5,971 nt of DNA, taken from an uncultured Collinsella sp. GTDB lineage: Bacteria > Actinomycetota > Coriobacteriia > Coriobacteriales > Coriobacteriaceae. Below the pieces are notes generated by a model, which was not told where the DNA came from, searched no databases, and was given only the letters and a program-made list of their open reading frames with translations. Shown one piece after another: positions 1 to 5,768 of the stretch (within the stretch, counting starts at the first letter, position 1; each line of letters starts with the position of its first letter). Made by a program: the position numbers and the translations under genes. The stretch is taken from the NCBI GenBank assembly GCA_958453575.1, contig CAUDYH010000088.1, positions 1 to 5,971 of the forward strand. The letters are read 5' to 3'.

Positions 1-351
1 GATGTCGCGCTGCATATCGGAGATCATCGCCGCGTCGGTCTTGTCGACGGCGCCGTCGTAGCCGCGCTTCTTGACCTCCTGCAGCGTGGTCTGCTTGCGG
101 TAGGGCTTGAGCGTCACCTCGTAAGTCGTGACGTCCTCGTAGGTGTAGCTGGAAAGCGGGATGTCCTGGCCGGGGGTGTACTTAGCCTCGGAGAGCTTGC
201 CGGTGATCTTCTTCTGGTGCAGGGTCTCGCCGACGGCGGCGTGGATGGGCGCGCAGGTGGACAGCATCGCCGTGAGCTTCTCGAGCGACTTGGTGAAGGT
301 GTTCACGAGGTCGACGTTGCGCGCCGCTGCGAGGGTCTTGATATCGGGCAT
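1..351 (-). CDS. Major capsid protein, HK97-fold type (N-terminal 117 residues; continues past the left edge)
   Basis: The ATG at 351 opens a frame that runs without a stop to base 1, so only the first 117 residues are visible. The protein begins MPDIKTLAAARNVDLVNTF. It continues with a stretch around residues 50-90 (KITGKLSEAKYTPGQDIPL, then TYEDVTTYEVTLKPYRKQT) and a charged helix near residues 90-117. This matches the layout of phage major capsid proteins: an N-terminal arm, then a first beta segment rich in Thr and Lys (the E-loop region in the HK97 fold), then a long helix. Position supports the call: it lies 18 bases downstream of the scaffold gene. A purine-rich stretch (AAAGGGG, 357-363) precedes the ATG and can act as the ribosome binding site. 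The product would form the icosahedral shell around the scaffold. The family call rests on pattern and gene order; the exact capsid family is not certain. Confidence 0.8.
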   Translation of the reverse strand, partial: MPDIKTLAAARNVDLVNTFTKSLEKLTAMLSTCAPIHAAVGETLHQKKITGKLSEAKYTPGQDIPLSSYTYEDVTTYEVTLKPYRKQTTLQEVKKRGYDGAVDKTDAAMISDMQRDI

Positions 352-369
352 TGGGGCCCCTTTCTCCCC

Positions 370-891
370 TTACTTGAAGAGGTCGATGTTGGCGGCGATG
401 GCCGCCATGCGTTCCTTCTTGTCCTCGATTCCGAGGATGTCCTTCTTGGAGGGCTTGCCGGGCTTGGGCTTGCCGCCTGCCTCGGGCGCCATCGGCGCGC
501 CGCCCGCCGGTTTCGTGATGGCCGCCACGGCCTTGGCCTGCTCGGTGAGGGCGTCCTCGTCCTCGCCGTTGAGCGTCGCCACGATGGAGCGGTCGAGTCC
601 GGTGGCCTTGGCCACGGAGTCGACGAGCGCGGAGTGTGCGGCGCTCGCCTTGAGGGCGGCGTTCTCGCTCTCGAGCGCGCTCAGGCGCTCCTCCACGGTC
701 GGGTCCGTCTTGGACGCTGCGGCCTTGAGCTCGTCGAGCTCCTTGAGGTTCGCCTTCGAGCGGCTCTCCCACTTGCGCGACTCCTTCAGCGCGTTCTCGT
801 AGAGTGCCTTGTAGTCGGGCTCCTGACCTTCGTCTCCGCCCTGTGCAGGGTTGGTCGGCTCGGTCTCGGTGGGTGTGGTCTCCTGGGCCAT
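370..891 (-). CDS. Capsid scaffold (head assembly) protein
   Basis: The protein has 173 residues with the composition expected of a phage scaffold. There is an acidic, low-complexity N-terminus (residues 1-25, rich in Glu, Thr and Pro). A predicted long helix or coiled coil follows at about 27-90 (KANLKELDELK, then ERLSALESENAALKAS). A second helical part (86-125) contains LVDSVAKATGLDRSIVATL. A Pro/Gly/Lys linker (127-150) leads to a basic C-terminal helix (151-173) that could contact the capsid protein. Scaffolds direct assembly of the procapsid and are normally encoded directly before the major capsid gene, as here. I chose the ATG at 891 because a strong Shine-Dalgarno sequence (GGAGGGAG, 893-900) lies just ahead. 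The frame stays open up to 966, but that extension would run through the leader hairpins and its residues look non-coding. Sequence identity in this family is usually low, so the call leans on composition and position. Confidence 0.82.
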   Translation of the reverse strand: MAQETTPTETEPTNPAQGGDEGQEPDYKALYENALKESRKWESRSKANLKELDELKAAASKTDPTVEERLSALESENAALKASAAHSALVDSVAKATGLDRSIVATLNGEDEDALTEQAKAVAAITKPAGGAPMAPEAGGKPKPGKPSKKDILGIEDKKERMAAIAANIDLFK

Positions 892-892
892 G

Positions 893-900
893 CTCCCTCC
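893..900 (-). promoter_or_regulatory. Ribosome binding site of the scaffold gene
   Basis: GGAGGGAG on the minus strand ends one base before the ATG at 891. It is the best Shine-Dalgarno match in the left half of the window. It fixes the scaffold start at 891 rather than at the upstream ATGs of the same open frame (954 and 966). A strong site fits a protein needed in large amounts. Confidence 0.75.
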
Positions 901-906
901 ATTTCC

Positions 907-942
907 GCCCCGTGCGGGGCATCGTCTTGCCCCGTGCGGGGC
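907..942 (-). repeat. Two identical GC-rich hairpins in the scaffold leader
   Basis: The 14-base sequence GCCCCGCACGGGGC (minus strand) occurs twice without a mismatch, at 929-942 and again at 907-920, with 8 bases between copies. Each copy folds into a perfect 5-bp stem with a GCAC loop. The terminator hairpin just upstream (961-980) has the same GCAC loop. The core CCCGTGCGG therefore occurs three times in the same orientation within 65 bases, at 910, 932 and 966 on the plus strand. The hairpins lie in the untranslated leader ahead of the scaffold ribosome binding site. Their role is unknown: they could protect a processed mRNA end, act in antitermination, or bind a protein. Confidence 0.8.
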
Positions 943-955
943 GCTTTTCGGCATG

Positions 956-980
956 AAAAAGGCCACCCGTGCGGATGGCC
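956..980 (-). terminator. Intrinsic terminator between tRNA-Leu and the scaffold gene
   Basis: Read on the minus strand, GGCCATCC, loop GCAC, GGGTGGCC form an 8-bp stem with one G-T pair (961-980). Five T residues (956-960) follow at once. This is a textbook Rho-independent terminator shape for leftward transcription. It lies 13 bases past the encoded CCA of tRNA-Leu and about 65 bases before the scaffold ATG. It would cut the late transcript ahead of the scaffold and capsid genes, unless there is antitermination, partial read-through, or a promoter that I cannot see. On the plus strand no T run follows the stem, so the orientation is clear. Confidence 0.75.
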
Positions 981-993
981 TGATTCAACGTTT

Positions 994-1079
994 TGGTCGG
1001 GGCGGCGGGACTCGAACCCGCACGGGCGGTGCCCACGTGCTCCTGAGGCACGCGCGTCTGCCAATTCCGCCACGCCCCG
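994..1079 (-). tRNA. tRNA-Leu (anticodon CAG), CCA end encoded
   Basis: The full cloverleaf can be folded by eye. The acceptor CGGGGCG (1073-1079) pairs with CGCCCCG (998-1004), followed by discriminator A (997) and an encoded CCA (994-996). The D arm has stem GCG/CGC with loop GAATTGGCAGA. The anticodon stem CGTGC/GCACG encloses loop CTCAGGA, giving anticodon CAG, which reads the leucine codon CUG. The long variable arm with its own stem (GGGC, ACC, GCCC) marks a class II tRNA, and A73 is the usual leucine discriminator. The T arm is GCGGG, TTCGAGT, CCCGC. All stems are perfect, so the gene looks functional. It follows tRNA-Trp with a single base between them, so the two are almost certainly cut from one precursor. 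Confidence 0.97.
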
Positions 1080-1080
1080 A

Positions 1081-1154
1081 TGGCACCTGGCCGAGGAATC
1101 GAACCCCGATAAGCGGTTTTGGAGACCGCCGCACTGCCATTGTGCTAGCCAGGT
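1081..1154 (-). tRNA. tRNA-Trp (anticodon CCA), CCA end encoded
   Basis: The acceptor ACCTGGC (1148-1154) pairs perfectly with GCCAGGT (1085-1091), followed by discriminator G (1084), typical for bacterial tRNA-Trp, and an encoded CCA (1081-1083). The D arm is GCAC/GTGC with loop AATGGCA. The anticodon stem GCGGT/ACCGC encloses loop CTCCAAA, giving anticodon CCA for codon UGG. The T arm is CGGGG, TTCGATT, CCTCG with one G-T pair. The variable loop is only four bases (TTAT), slightly shorter than the usual five, but nothing suggests that the gene is broken. It starts 53 bases after the stop of the minor head gene and lies on the same strand, so it is probably co-transcribed with the late genes. 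Confidence 0.96.
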
Positions 1155-1170
1155 GTGTATAATCTGATTT

Positions 1171-1210
1171 GAAAAGCCCTGGGCGTGCTGGATAGCTAAC
1201 CTGGGGCTTA
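1171..1210 (-). terminator. Possible weak terminator hairpin after the minor head/toxin gene
   Basis: On the minus strand AAGCCC (1204-1209) can pair with GGGCTT (1174-1179), and the transcript continues TTTTC. The stem overlaps the TAA stop of the minor head gene. The loop is long (24 bases) and contains an imperfect palindrome centred on TAGCTA (1193-1198). The long loop and short U run make this a weak candidate. If it works at all, it would partly separate the head genes from the tRNA pair. Confidence 0.3.
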
Positions 1211-2380
1211 TTTCTTTATGTCGTCTATGGCCCCGCCCCTGGTCAACAAGATGACGCGGTCGATGTCATGCCTCGACATCTCGAGCCGCGCGCGCTTCAG
1301 CGCGTCCTCTCTTGTCACAGGGACTTCCTCGCAGTTAAGCACGACGATAGAGGGCCTTACCGGCCCACCTTCCACCTTTTCGAACTGCCGCACTGCCTTT
1401 CTTATATTGCGCTCGATGAACCTAAGCCCGTTGACGCCAGACGCATCGCTTGTCGGGCTCTTCAGCTCGCATAGCTTGCCGTCGAGCAGCAGGTCGATAT
1501 TGGAAAAGCCCTCCGGCGCGTCCTCCTTGCGGACGACGACCTCGTGACCGGCCGCCCGAAGCGCCTCGTGCGCCGCGAGGTCGTAGGAGCCGCCGCGCTC
1601 GTGCGCGAAGGTCTCTTTCGGCTTCTTGTAAACGACTGGAGGCCCAGGCGAACCGAGCACGGCACGCTTCGCCGCGTCCTTCTCGGCGCTCGTCAGGCTT
1701 TCGTCCTCGTCGATATCCTCGAACTGAGCCAACTGGTCGCGCAGCTTATCGGGGCGCACGCCCTCCACGAGCTCCGCGTCCGGGTCGTCCTCGAAGCCGG
1801 GGACCACCTTGCAGTCGCAGTGCCGGTGGAAGTGCTTGAACTCGCCGGCCGACTTGCGTGTGTGGTAGACCGCGCCGCGGCTCGCGAGCATGATGCAGAA
1901 GGTGCAGGTCTCGAAGCCCGTCGGCACGCGTGCGAAGCGCACGCCCCTGTCCTTGTCGCGGCCCACGTTGGAGATGATCGTCTCGTTCAGACTGCGGAAC
2001 GCGTCGTTGCGGGCGTACTCGCCGCACGCCCTCGCGAACGCCTTGTCGCCGCCCTTCACAAGCTTCTTCGCCTGGTAGCGCGCGACCTCGTCTACGGACT
2101 TCGGCCTGTAGGTCGTCACGGTGACGGCCTGCTGCAGCCTGGCGCCCTCGCGCTCGGCGAGGTCGTCGTACCACTGCGCCGCGAACTCCGCCGCCACGTC
2201 GTCGTAGCCCTGGACGAAGCCCTCCATGATGAGCTTCGCGGCCTCGCGCTTCTCGGCGACGGTCGCGTCCCCGTGGGCGCGGCACCAGGCGAGCACGGCG
2301 GTCTCCACGTCTGATGCCGCTCTGTCGCCTATCTTCGCCACGGCGCGGTTGTAGGCCGCGAACTCAGCCGCGCTAATCAT
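1208..2380 (-). CDS. VG15/MuF-like minor head protein with a C-terminal CdiA-type nuclease (toxin-like) domain
   Basis: The protein has 390 residues. Residues 1-200 look like a VG15/MuF minor head protein: a helical N-terminus, then RVPTGFETCTFCIMLASRG (151-169) and FKHFHRHCDC (181-190). The Cys/His set C159, C162, H187, C188 and C190 is typical of the family, whose members sit at the portal inside the head and help morphogenesis. An acidic linker (about 197-257) follows. Residues 258-390 are not normal head protein. They contain NIDLLLDGKLCELKSPTS (294-311), with the PD-(D/E)xK-type residues D296, E305 and K307. They also contain RNIRKAV (324-330), SIVVLN (344-349) and a C-terminal VILLTRGGAI (376-385). 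This order (DxLLDG, then SPTS, then a VVLN strand, then a final VIxL strand) resembles the CdiA C-terminal tRNase domain. The ATG at 2380 overlaps the portal stop by eight bases and has no visible Shine-Dalgarno, so translation is probably coupled to the portal. The nuclease activity and target are inferred. Confidence 0.85.
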   Translation of the reverse strand: MISAAEFAAYNRAVAKIGDRAASDVETAVLAWCRAHGDATVAEKREAAKLIMEGFVQGYDDVAAEFAAQWYDDLAEREGARLQQAVTVTTYRPKSVDEVARYQAKKLVKGGDKAFARACGEYARNDAFRSLNETIISNVGRDKDRGVRFARVPTGFETCTFCIMLASRGAVYHTRKSAGEFKHFHRHCDCKVVPGFEDDPDAELVEGVRPDKLRDQLAQFEDIDEDESLTSAEKDAAKRAVLGSPGPPVVYKKPKETFAHERGGSYDLAAHEALRAAGHEVVVRKEDAPEGFSNIDLLLDGKLCELKSPTSDASGVNGLRFIERNIRKAVRQFEKVEGGPVRPSIVVLNCEEVPVTREDALKRARLEMSRHDIDRVILLTRGGAIDDIKK

Positions 2381-3791
2381 CGGCGGGCGGCGCGGGTTCT
2401 GCCGCCTGGGTGACGCCCGCCATCAGGTCGAGCGCCGCCGAGCGCGTCACGTTGCGCCTGATCTCGGACGAGACGTTGCGCACCTCGTCGTCATCGAAGC
2501 CGTTGAGGCGCCAGAAGGTCGGCGTGCCGGCGAAGCCCTCGACCACAGACGCGAGCTTGATGGAGCTGTCGGTCTGCTGGGCCAGCGTCGGCATGGCGGG
2601 GTTCAGGAAGTGGACGGACACGCCGCAGGCGTCCTCGGCCTCCTCGTAGGAGCACCCGAGTTCCGTGGCGATCGCGGCGGTCGCGGCATTCGCCAGCGCC
2701 GCCTTGGCCTCGCGGATGAAGCTCTTGCACTTGAGGATGAGCGGCTCGTTCTCGGCGTAGATGGCCTCGGCGGAGCTGGGGTTGTCGCTCATGATGCCGA
2801 ACTGTCCCACGTGGATGCCGGTCGCGGCGCTCATACGCTTGCACAGGTTGCCGAAGTGCTCGGTCATGGGCTGCATGCTCGGCTGCGTGAGCTGGCCGAA
2901 CTGCGGAATCGTGCCGTCCTCGGTCTTGGTGACCTCGAAGATGGAGCCGATGAAGGCGCTCCACTTGGTCTTGTCGGCGAACGCGTCTCCGTCGGTGCCC
3001 AGCAGGTACTTCTGCGTGGACGCGGCAAACGCGGCGGCGATCTCCTCGTTGACGTTGGCGCGCATGGCGCAGTCGATGTTCCAGCGCACCTCGGAGTTAA
3101 TCCTGGACACGCCGAACGGTCGGTCGTCATCGGGATTGTGCGGCATGACGAACATGGGCACGGCACCCAGGCCGTGCTCCACGTACTCCGCCGCCCACTC
3201 GTTGCGGCGAACCTCGCGGATGCGCACCATGCGGTCCGGCAGCATCACGTTGACCCAGTCCGGGCGGCTCGTGGGCCGCCCGTGGTCCTCAGCGAAGGAG
3301 ACGACGAACATGCCTGAGGACAGGCACTCGTGGACGTCGTCCCAGATGCCCGTGCACAGGGTCGGCGGGTACGCCGAGATACGGGCGTGCCCGTCCTCGT
3401 CCGCCGTCACCACGAGCATGGAGAAGCAGTACTTGAGCGCGGAGTTGACGGCCTTGCCGACGCGCGTGGCCATCTTGTTGCGCTTGGCCACGGAGGTGAG
3501 CAGGCCGTCGAAGTCCTCGTCGTCGGGGCACGTGAACCCGTCGAAGGCGATGTGGTCGCGCATGACCTCCACGCACTTGTATCCCCAGCCGCACGCGACC
3601 TCCAGGCCGCGCAGCGAGTCGGGCACGGCGATGCCGAGGTCCTTGAGCATGTTGCGCGCCTCGTAGTAGTCCGAGCGCAGGAGGTTGCCCCTGTAGTGCG
3701 TCTGCCAGCTGTTGAGCAGGCAGCGCACCGTTTCGCGGTCCTCCTCGAGCAGGCCGTCGGCGGACGCCACGGCGTAAGGTATCGAGATCAA
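2373..3791 (-). CDS. Portal protein, SPP1 gp6-like
   Basis: The protein has 472 residues. It would form the dodecameric ring at one capsid vertex through which DNA is packaged and ejected, and to which the terminase docks. Family-like stretches include the N-terminal helical part with LNSWQTHYRGNLLRSDYYEA (26-45), MPHNPDDDRPFGVSRI (216-231) before the wing/stem helices, TIPQFGQLTQPSMQPMTEHF (294-313), and the conserved motif SDNPSSAEAIYAENEPLIL (335-353). The C-terminus (435-472) is helical and ends in an acidic, Ala/Pro-rich tail. The frame is open much further upstream (to 4346), but that part is an Arg-rich shadow of the terminase gene. I chose the TTG at 3791, which overlaps the terminase TGA in the string TTGA, has a GCGAGGG site just ahead, and gives a normal family length. 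A GTG eight codons in (AVAS) is a less likely alternative. Confidence 0.9.
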   Translation of the reverse strand: MISIPYAVASADGLLEEDRETVRCLLNSWQTHYRGNLLRSDYYEARNMLKDLGIAVPDSLRGLEVACGWGYKCVEVMRDHIAFDGFTCPDDEDFDGLLTSVAKRNKMATRVGKAVNSALKYCFSMLVVTADEDGHARISAYPPTLCTGIWDDVHECLSSGMFVVSFAEDHGRPTSRPDWVNVMLPDRMVRIREVRRNEWAAEYVEHGLGAVPMFVMPHNPDDDRPFGVSRINSEVRWNIDCAMRANVNEEIAAAFAASTQKYLLGTDGDAFADKTKWSAFIGSIFEVTKTEDGTIPQFGQLTQPSMQPMTEHFGNLCKRMSAATGIHVGQFGIMSDNPSSAEAIYAENEPLILKCKSFIREAKAALANAATAAIATELGCSYEEAEDACGVSVHFLNPAMPTLAQQTDSSIKLASVVEGFAGTPTFWRLNGFDDDEVRNVSSEIRRNVTRSAALDLMAGVTQAAEPAPPADD

Positions 3792-5281
3792 GTGACCCTC
3801 GCCTTCATTCCGGGTTTTCTCTTCGATGTGTTGAGCGCGAGCAGCGCCAGCCCCGCGGCCTCGATGGGCGCGGCGTTGTCGCCGCCGAAGCCCCAGCCGC
3901 CGCCGGAGCCGATCTTGCGCTTGGGCGACGTCTCGGCCGACAGGTCGAGCGCCGGGCACGCGATGTGCGTGACCGAGCCCGCCTTCGCGCCGGACGAAAT
4001 GAGGCTTGCGGCGGTCACGGCCTGGTCGGTGCTCGGGCGCAGGATGTAGTCCTTGGGCATGCCCATGCCCTCGAGCTTGTCGCACAGGGCGCCGGCACCC
4101 GCCTTGCCGTCGATGGCGACGCAGGCGTACCTGCCCGCCCTCGCGGCGATCCAGTAGGCCAGCCAATCCGTGCTGGGCTCGGGGTCCTCGCAGAAGGGAA
4201 GCTCCACGTGCACGGTCGCGGATCCGGGCGGCCGCACGACGCACGCCACGGCGACGGTCGAGCCGTCGGCGCTGAATCTCACGCCGGCGCAGATCCTGCA
4301 GCCGGCGGTCAGCTCGGGGCCGCTCTCCACGAGGCACTCGCCCCATGCGTCGGCGCCGATGACGGGCGGCTCCACCTGCTCCTCCGAGGGCAGCCAGTAG
4401 CCCAGGTATTCCTGGGCGGCTCCCAACTCATCCATGTCCTTCATTCCGGTGCGGATGGCGCGGATGTCGGCGTGGTATCCGAGCGAGGGCATGACCTCCG
4501 GCCAGCGGCTCTCGTCCCAGATGTCGCCGACCTTCTCGACGCCGTACTCGAGCCACAGCAGGTCGGACGCCTTCTCGCCGCCCTCCCACGCCTGCTGCCG
4601 GAGGTTCTTGAACACCTCGGCGGGGTTGCCGGCGCGGGTCGGCGTCCCGGCGTAGACGATCATCAGGTTTTGCTTCGCACCAGAGATCGTGGTCGGGGTG
4701 ATTACCTGGGTGTGGATGCCCGTGAGCTCCTGGGCCTCGTCGTAGATGACGATATCGAAGGAGAAGCCCAGGCGAGAGGACTTGGTCCTCGTCGAGAACT
4801 GGATGACGCCGCCGGAGCTGAACCGCATCCATTCCTGGCCGGTCTGGGAGCAGACCTCGACCAGGAGCTTGCGCCAGCGCGGGATTCCCTCGGACGTGTC
4901 GCCGGGACGGCGCCCGAAGATCTTGCGGAAGCGGCCGACCATCTCCATGGTCGTGGAGTAGTTGTGCTCGGTCCAAAGCACCTTGTAGCCGGCGAGCGCG
5001 GCCATGACCGCGACCCACACGATGATGTCGACGGACTTGCCCTGCTGTCGCGGGATGGAGATGCCGACTCGGGGGTGTACCCACTTGCCGCTCGCGTCCA
5101 CGGCGCCGATGTCGTGGGCGAGCTGCTCCTGCCACGGCACGAGCCTGTATCCCATCGTCGGGGCAAGCTCGACCGCGAGGGAGCCGATGGACCTCTCGTA
5201 GGGCTGGACGAGGCGGAGCCTCGGCTTAGCCGAGGACGTCGCGCAGGACCGAGACGGCGTTGATGATGACATCGTCGCCAC
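3788..5281 (-). CDS. terL: Terminase large subunit (packaging ATPase and nuclease)
   Basis: The protein has up to 497 residues. It is the motor that pumps DNA into the procapsid and cuts the concatemer. The N-terminal ATPase has a Walker A-like motif ISIPRQQGKS (74-83), an adjacent motif VLWTEHNYSTTMEM (101-114), Walker B with catalytic glutamate FDIVIYDEAQE (175-185), and the coupling motif YAGTPT (210-215). The C-terminal nuclease half has acidic candidates D339 (GVRFSADGSTVAVA), D391 (VAIDGKAGA) and D468 (GFGGDNAAPIEAA), as in the HK97-like terminases common in actinobacterial phages. The frame starts with a GTG at 5281; an ATG three codons later (5272) is equally possible, and a GGGGAGGA stretch lies ahead of both. 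Either way it overlaps terS by about 50 bases. The next in-frame Met (residue 43) would remove a conserved-looking segment and lacks a binding site. Confidence 0.94.
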   Translation of the reverse strand: MATMSSSTPSRSCATSSAKPRLRLVQPYERSIGSLAVELAPTMGYRLVPWQEQLAHDIGAVDASGKWVHPRVGISIPRQQGKSVDIIVWVAVMAALAGYKVLWTEHNYSTTMEMVGRFRKIFGRRPGDTSEGIPRWRKLLVEVCSQTGQEWMRFSSGGVIQFSTRTKSSRLGFSFDIVIYDEAQELTGIHTQVITPTTISGAKQNLMIVYAGTPTRAGNPAEVFKNLRQQAWEGGEKASDLLWLEYGVEKVGDIWDESRWPEVMPSLGYHADIRAIRTGMKDMDELGAAQEYLGYWLPSEEQVEPPVIGADAWGECLVESGPELTAGCRICAGVRFSADGSTVAVACVVRPPGSATVHVELPFCEDPEPSTDWLAYWIAARAGRYACVAIDGKAGAGALCDKLEGMGMPKDYILRPSTDQAVTAASLISSGAKAGSVTHIACPALDLSAETSPKRKIGSGGGWGFGGDNAAPIEAAGLALLALNTSKRKPGMKARVT

Positions 5282-5675
5282 CGTCCTCCCCAGCCCCCTC
5301 TATTCGTTCAATCTGCTCGAGCGTCTCGCGGTACTCCTTGGCGAGCCGGGCCGCCTGGCTGGGCTCGGCGTCGTAGAGTTGGCGCTCGATGATCTGCCTC
5401 ACCCACCGGAGCCTCCCGAGCGTGTCCTGGCGGCCGTCCGGGCCGTCGGCTGGGGGCGCCGAGATGCCCGCGCCCACGGACTCCCCCGTGGACTCGCCGG
5501 TCGCGATCTCGCCGCTCTCCTTCATTCTCTTGATGAGGGCGCACACGCCGGAGCGCGACCGCTTGAGTTTCTTCGCGATAGCCGCAGGTCCGAGCGCCGG
5601 GTACGCGTTTCTGACGAACTCCCTCTCCTCCGCGGTCCAGGGCTTGCCCCTCGGCTTCGTGGACTTCGTGGACAT
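5226..5675 (-). CDS. terS: Terminase small subunit (putative)
   Basis: The protein has 149 residues. The N-terminal part (11-52) is a helix-turn-helix or SANT-like DNA-binding unit: KPWTAEEREFVRNAYPALG, then PAAIAKKLKRS and GVCALIKRMK. A polar linker rich in Gly, Ser and Thr follows (about 53-82). The C-terminal half (84-130) is charged and helical (LGRLRWVRQIIERQL, LAKEYRETLEQIERIEG), suited to ring formation. Small terminases recognise the packaging site and hand the DNA to the large subunit. The call rests on this architecture and on its place directly before terL, since small subunits are poorly conserved. I chose the ATG at 5675, preceded at good distance by GGGAGG. The frame is open to 5792, but that extension crosses a GC-rich non-coding gap and the end of the HNH gene. 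A helix-turn-helix regulator is the main alternative. Confidence 0.8.
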   Translation of the reverse strand: MSTKSTKPRGKPWTAEEREFVRNAYPALGPAAIAKKLKRSRSGVCALIKRMKESGEIATGESTGESVGAGISAPPADGPDGRQDTLGRLRWVRQIIERQLYDAEPSQAARLAKEYRETLEQIERIEGAGEDGGDDVIINAVSVLRDVLG

Positions 5676-5682
5676 TCCATGC

Positions 5683-5689
5683 ACCTCCC
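5683..5689 (-). promoter_or_regulatory. Ribosome binding site of terS
   Basis: GGGAGGT on the minus strand, with GGAGG at 5684-5688, lies eight bases ahead of the ATG at 5675. It decides the terS start against longer readings of the same open frame. The in-frame GTG that overlaps the site itself is too close to be used. Confidence 0.7.
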
Positions 5690-5712
5690 GGTATGGACTC
5701 GGTTTCGGGGCC

Positions 5713-5768
5713 TGCGCAAAAAAGGCGCAATGCCGGCGGGCGAGCCTTCGGCCCCCGGGGAGGGGGCC
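5713..5768. other. Two hairpins in the HNH-terS gap; candidate packaging-site region
   Basis: The 110-base gap between the HNH stop and the terS start contains a perfect 7-bp palindromic stem, GGCCCCC/GGGGGCC, with a five-base loop (5750-5768). Downstream, in the direction of transcription, is a 5-bp stem TGCGC/GCGCA enclosing a loop with six T residues (5713-5729). Neither is a normal intrinsic terminator: the strong stem has no T run after it, and the T run is in a loop. In many cos phages the packaging site lies next to terS, often beside an HNH gene, so this gap is the natural place to look for it here. Function is inferred from position only. Confidence 0.4.

Noticed and set aside
907..980. 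Repeated hairpins as a CRISPR array or iteron origin
   Set aside because: The repeat is only 14 bases, the spacings are unequal and short (8 and 18 bases), and no cas or replication gene is present.
182..1051. Long minus-strand frame of 289 codons over the capsid, scaffold and tRNA region
   Set aside because: Its product is almost entirely Arg, Gly and Ala, as expected of an off-frame reading of GC-rich coding DNA. It conflicts with two well-supported genes and a tRNA.
786..1073. Minus-strand frame starting inside tRNA-Leu (begins MAELADARASG), considered as a possible immunity gene
   Set aside because: This start is the familiar false translation of a tRNA-Leu gene. The remainder is Pro/Arg/His-rich, crosses the terminator and leader hairpins, and overlaps the scaffold gene in another frame.
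994..1154. tRNA genes as a phage attachment site
   Set aside because: Both tRNAs are complete and lie in the middle of the head module, with no integrase or duplicated tRNA end nearby.
1158..1163. Perfect TATAAT on the plus strand as a promoter
   Set aside because: No -35-like sequence lies at a suitable distance, and no plus-strand gene follows. On the minus strand the same bases would start transcription inside tRNA-Trp.
3792..4346. Upstream extension of the portal frame by 185 codons
   Set aside because: The added part is an Arg-rich frame shadow of the terminase large subunit. The TTG at 3791 gives a normal portal length and the typical overlap with the preceding stop.
3788..5281. Loss of a catalytic residue in the terminase nuclease (Arg335 where some families have Asp)
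   Set aside because: In HK97-like terminases of this kind a basic residue at this place is, as far as I recall, common. The nearby D339 in the SADG motif can serve as the first acidic residue, so this is not good evidence of inactivation.
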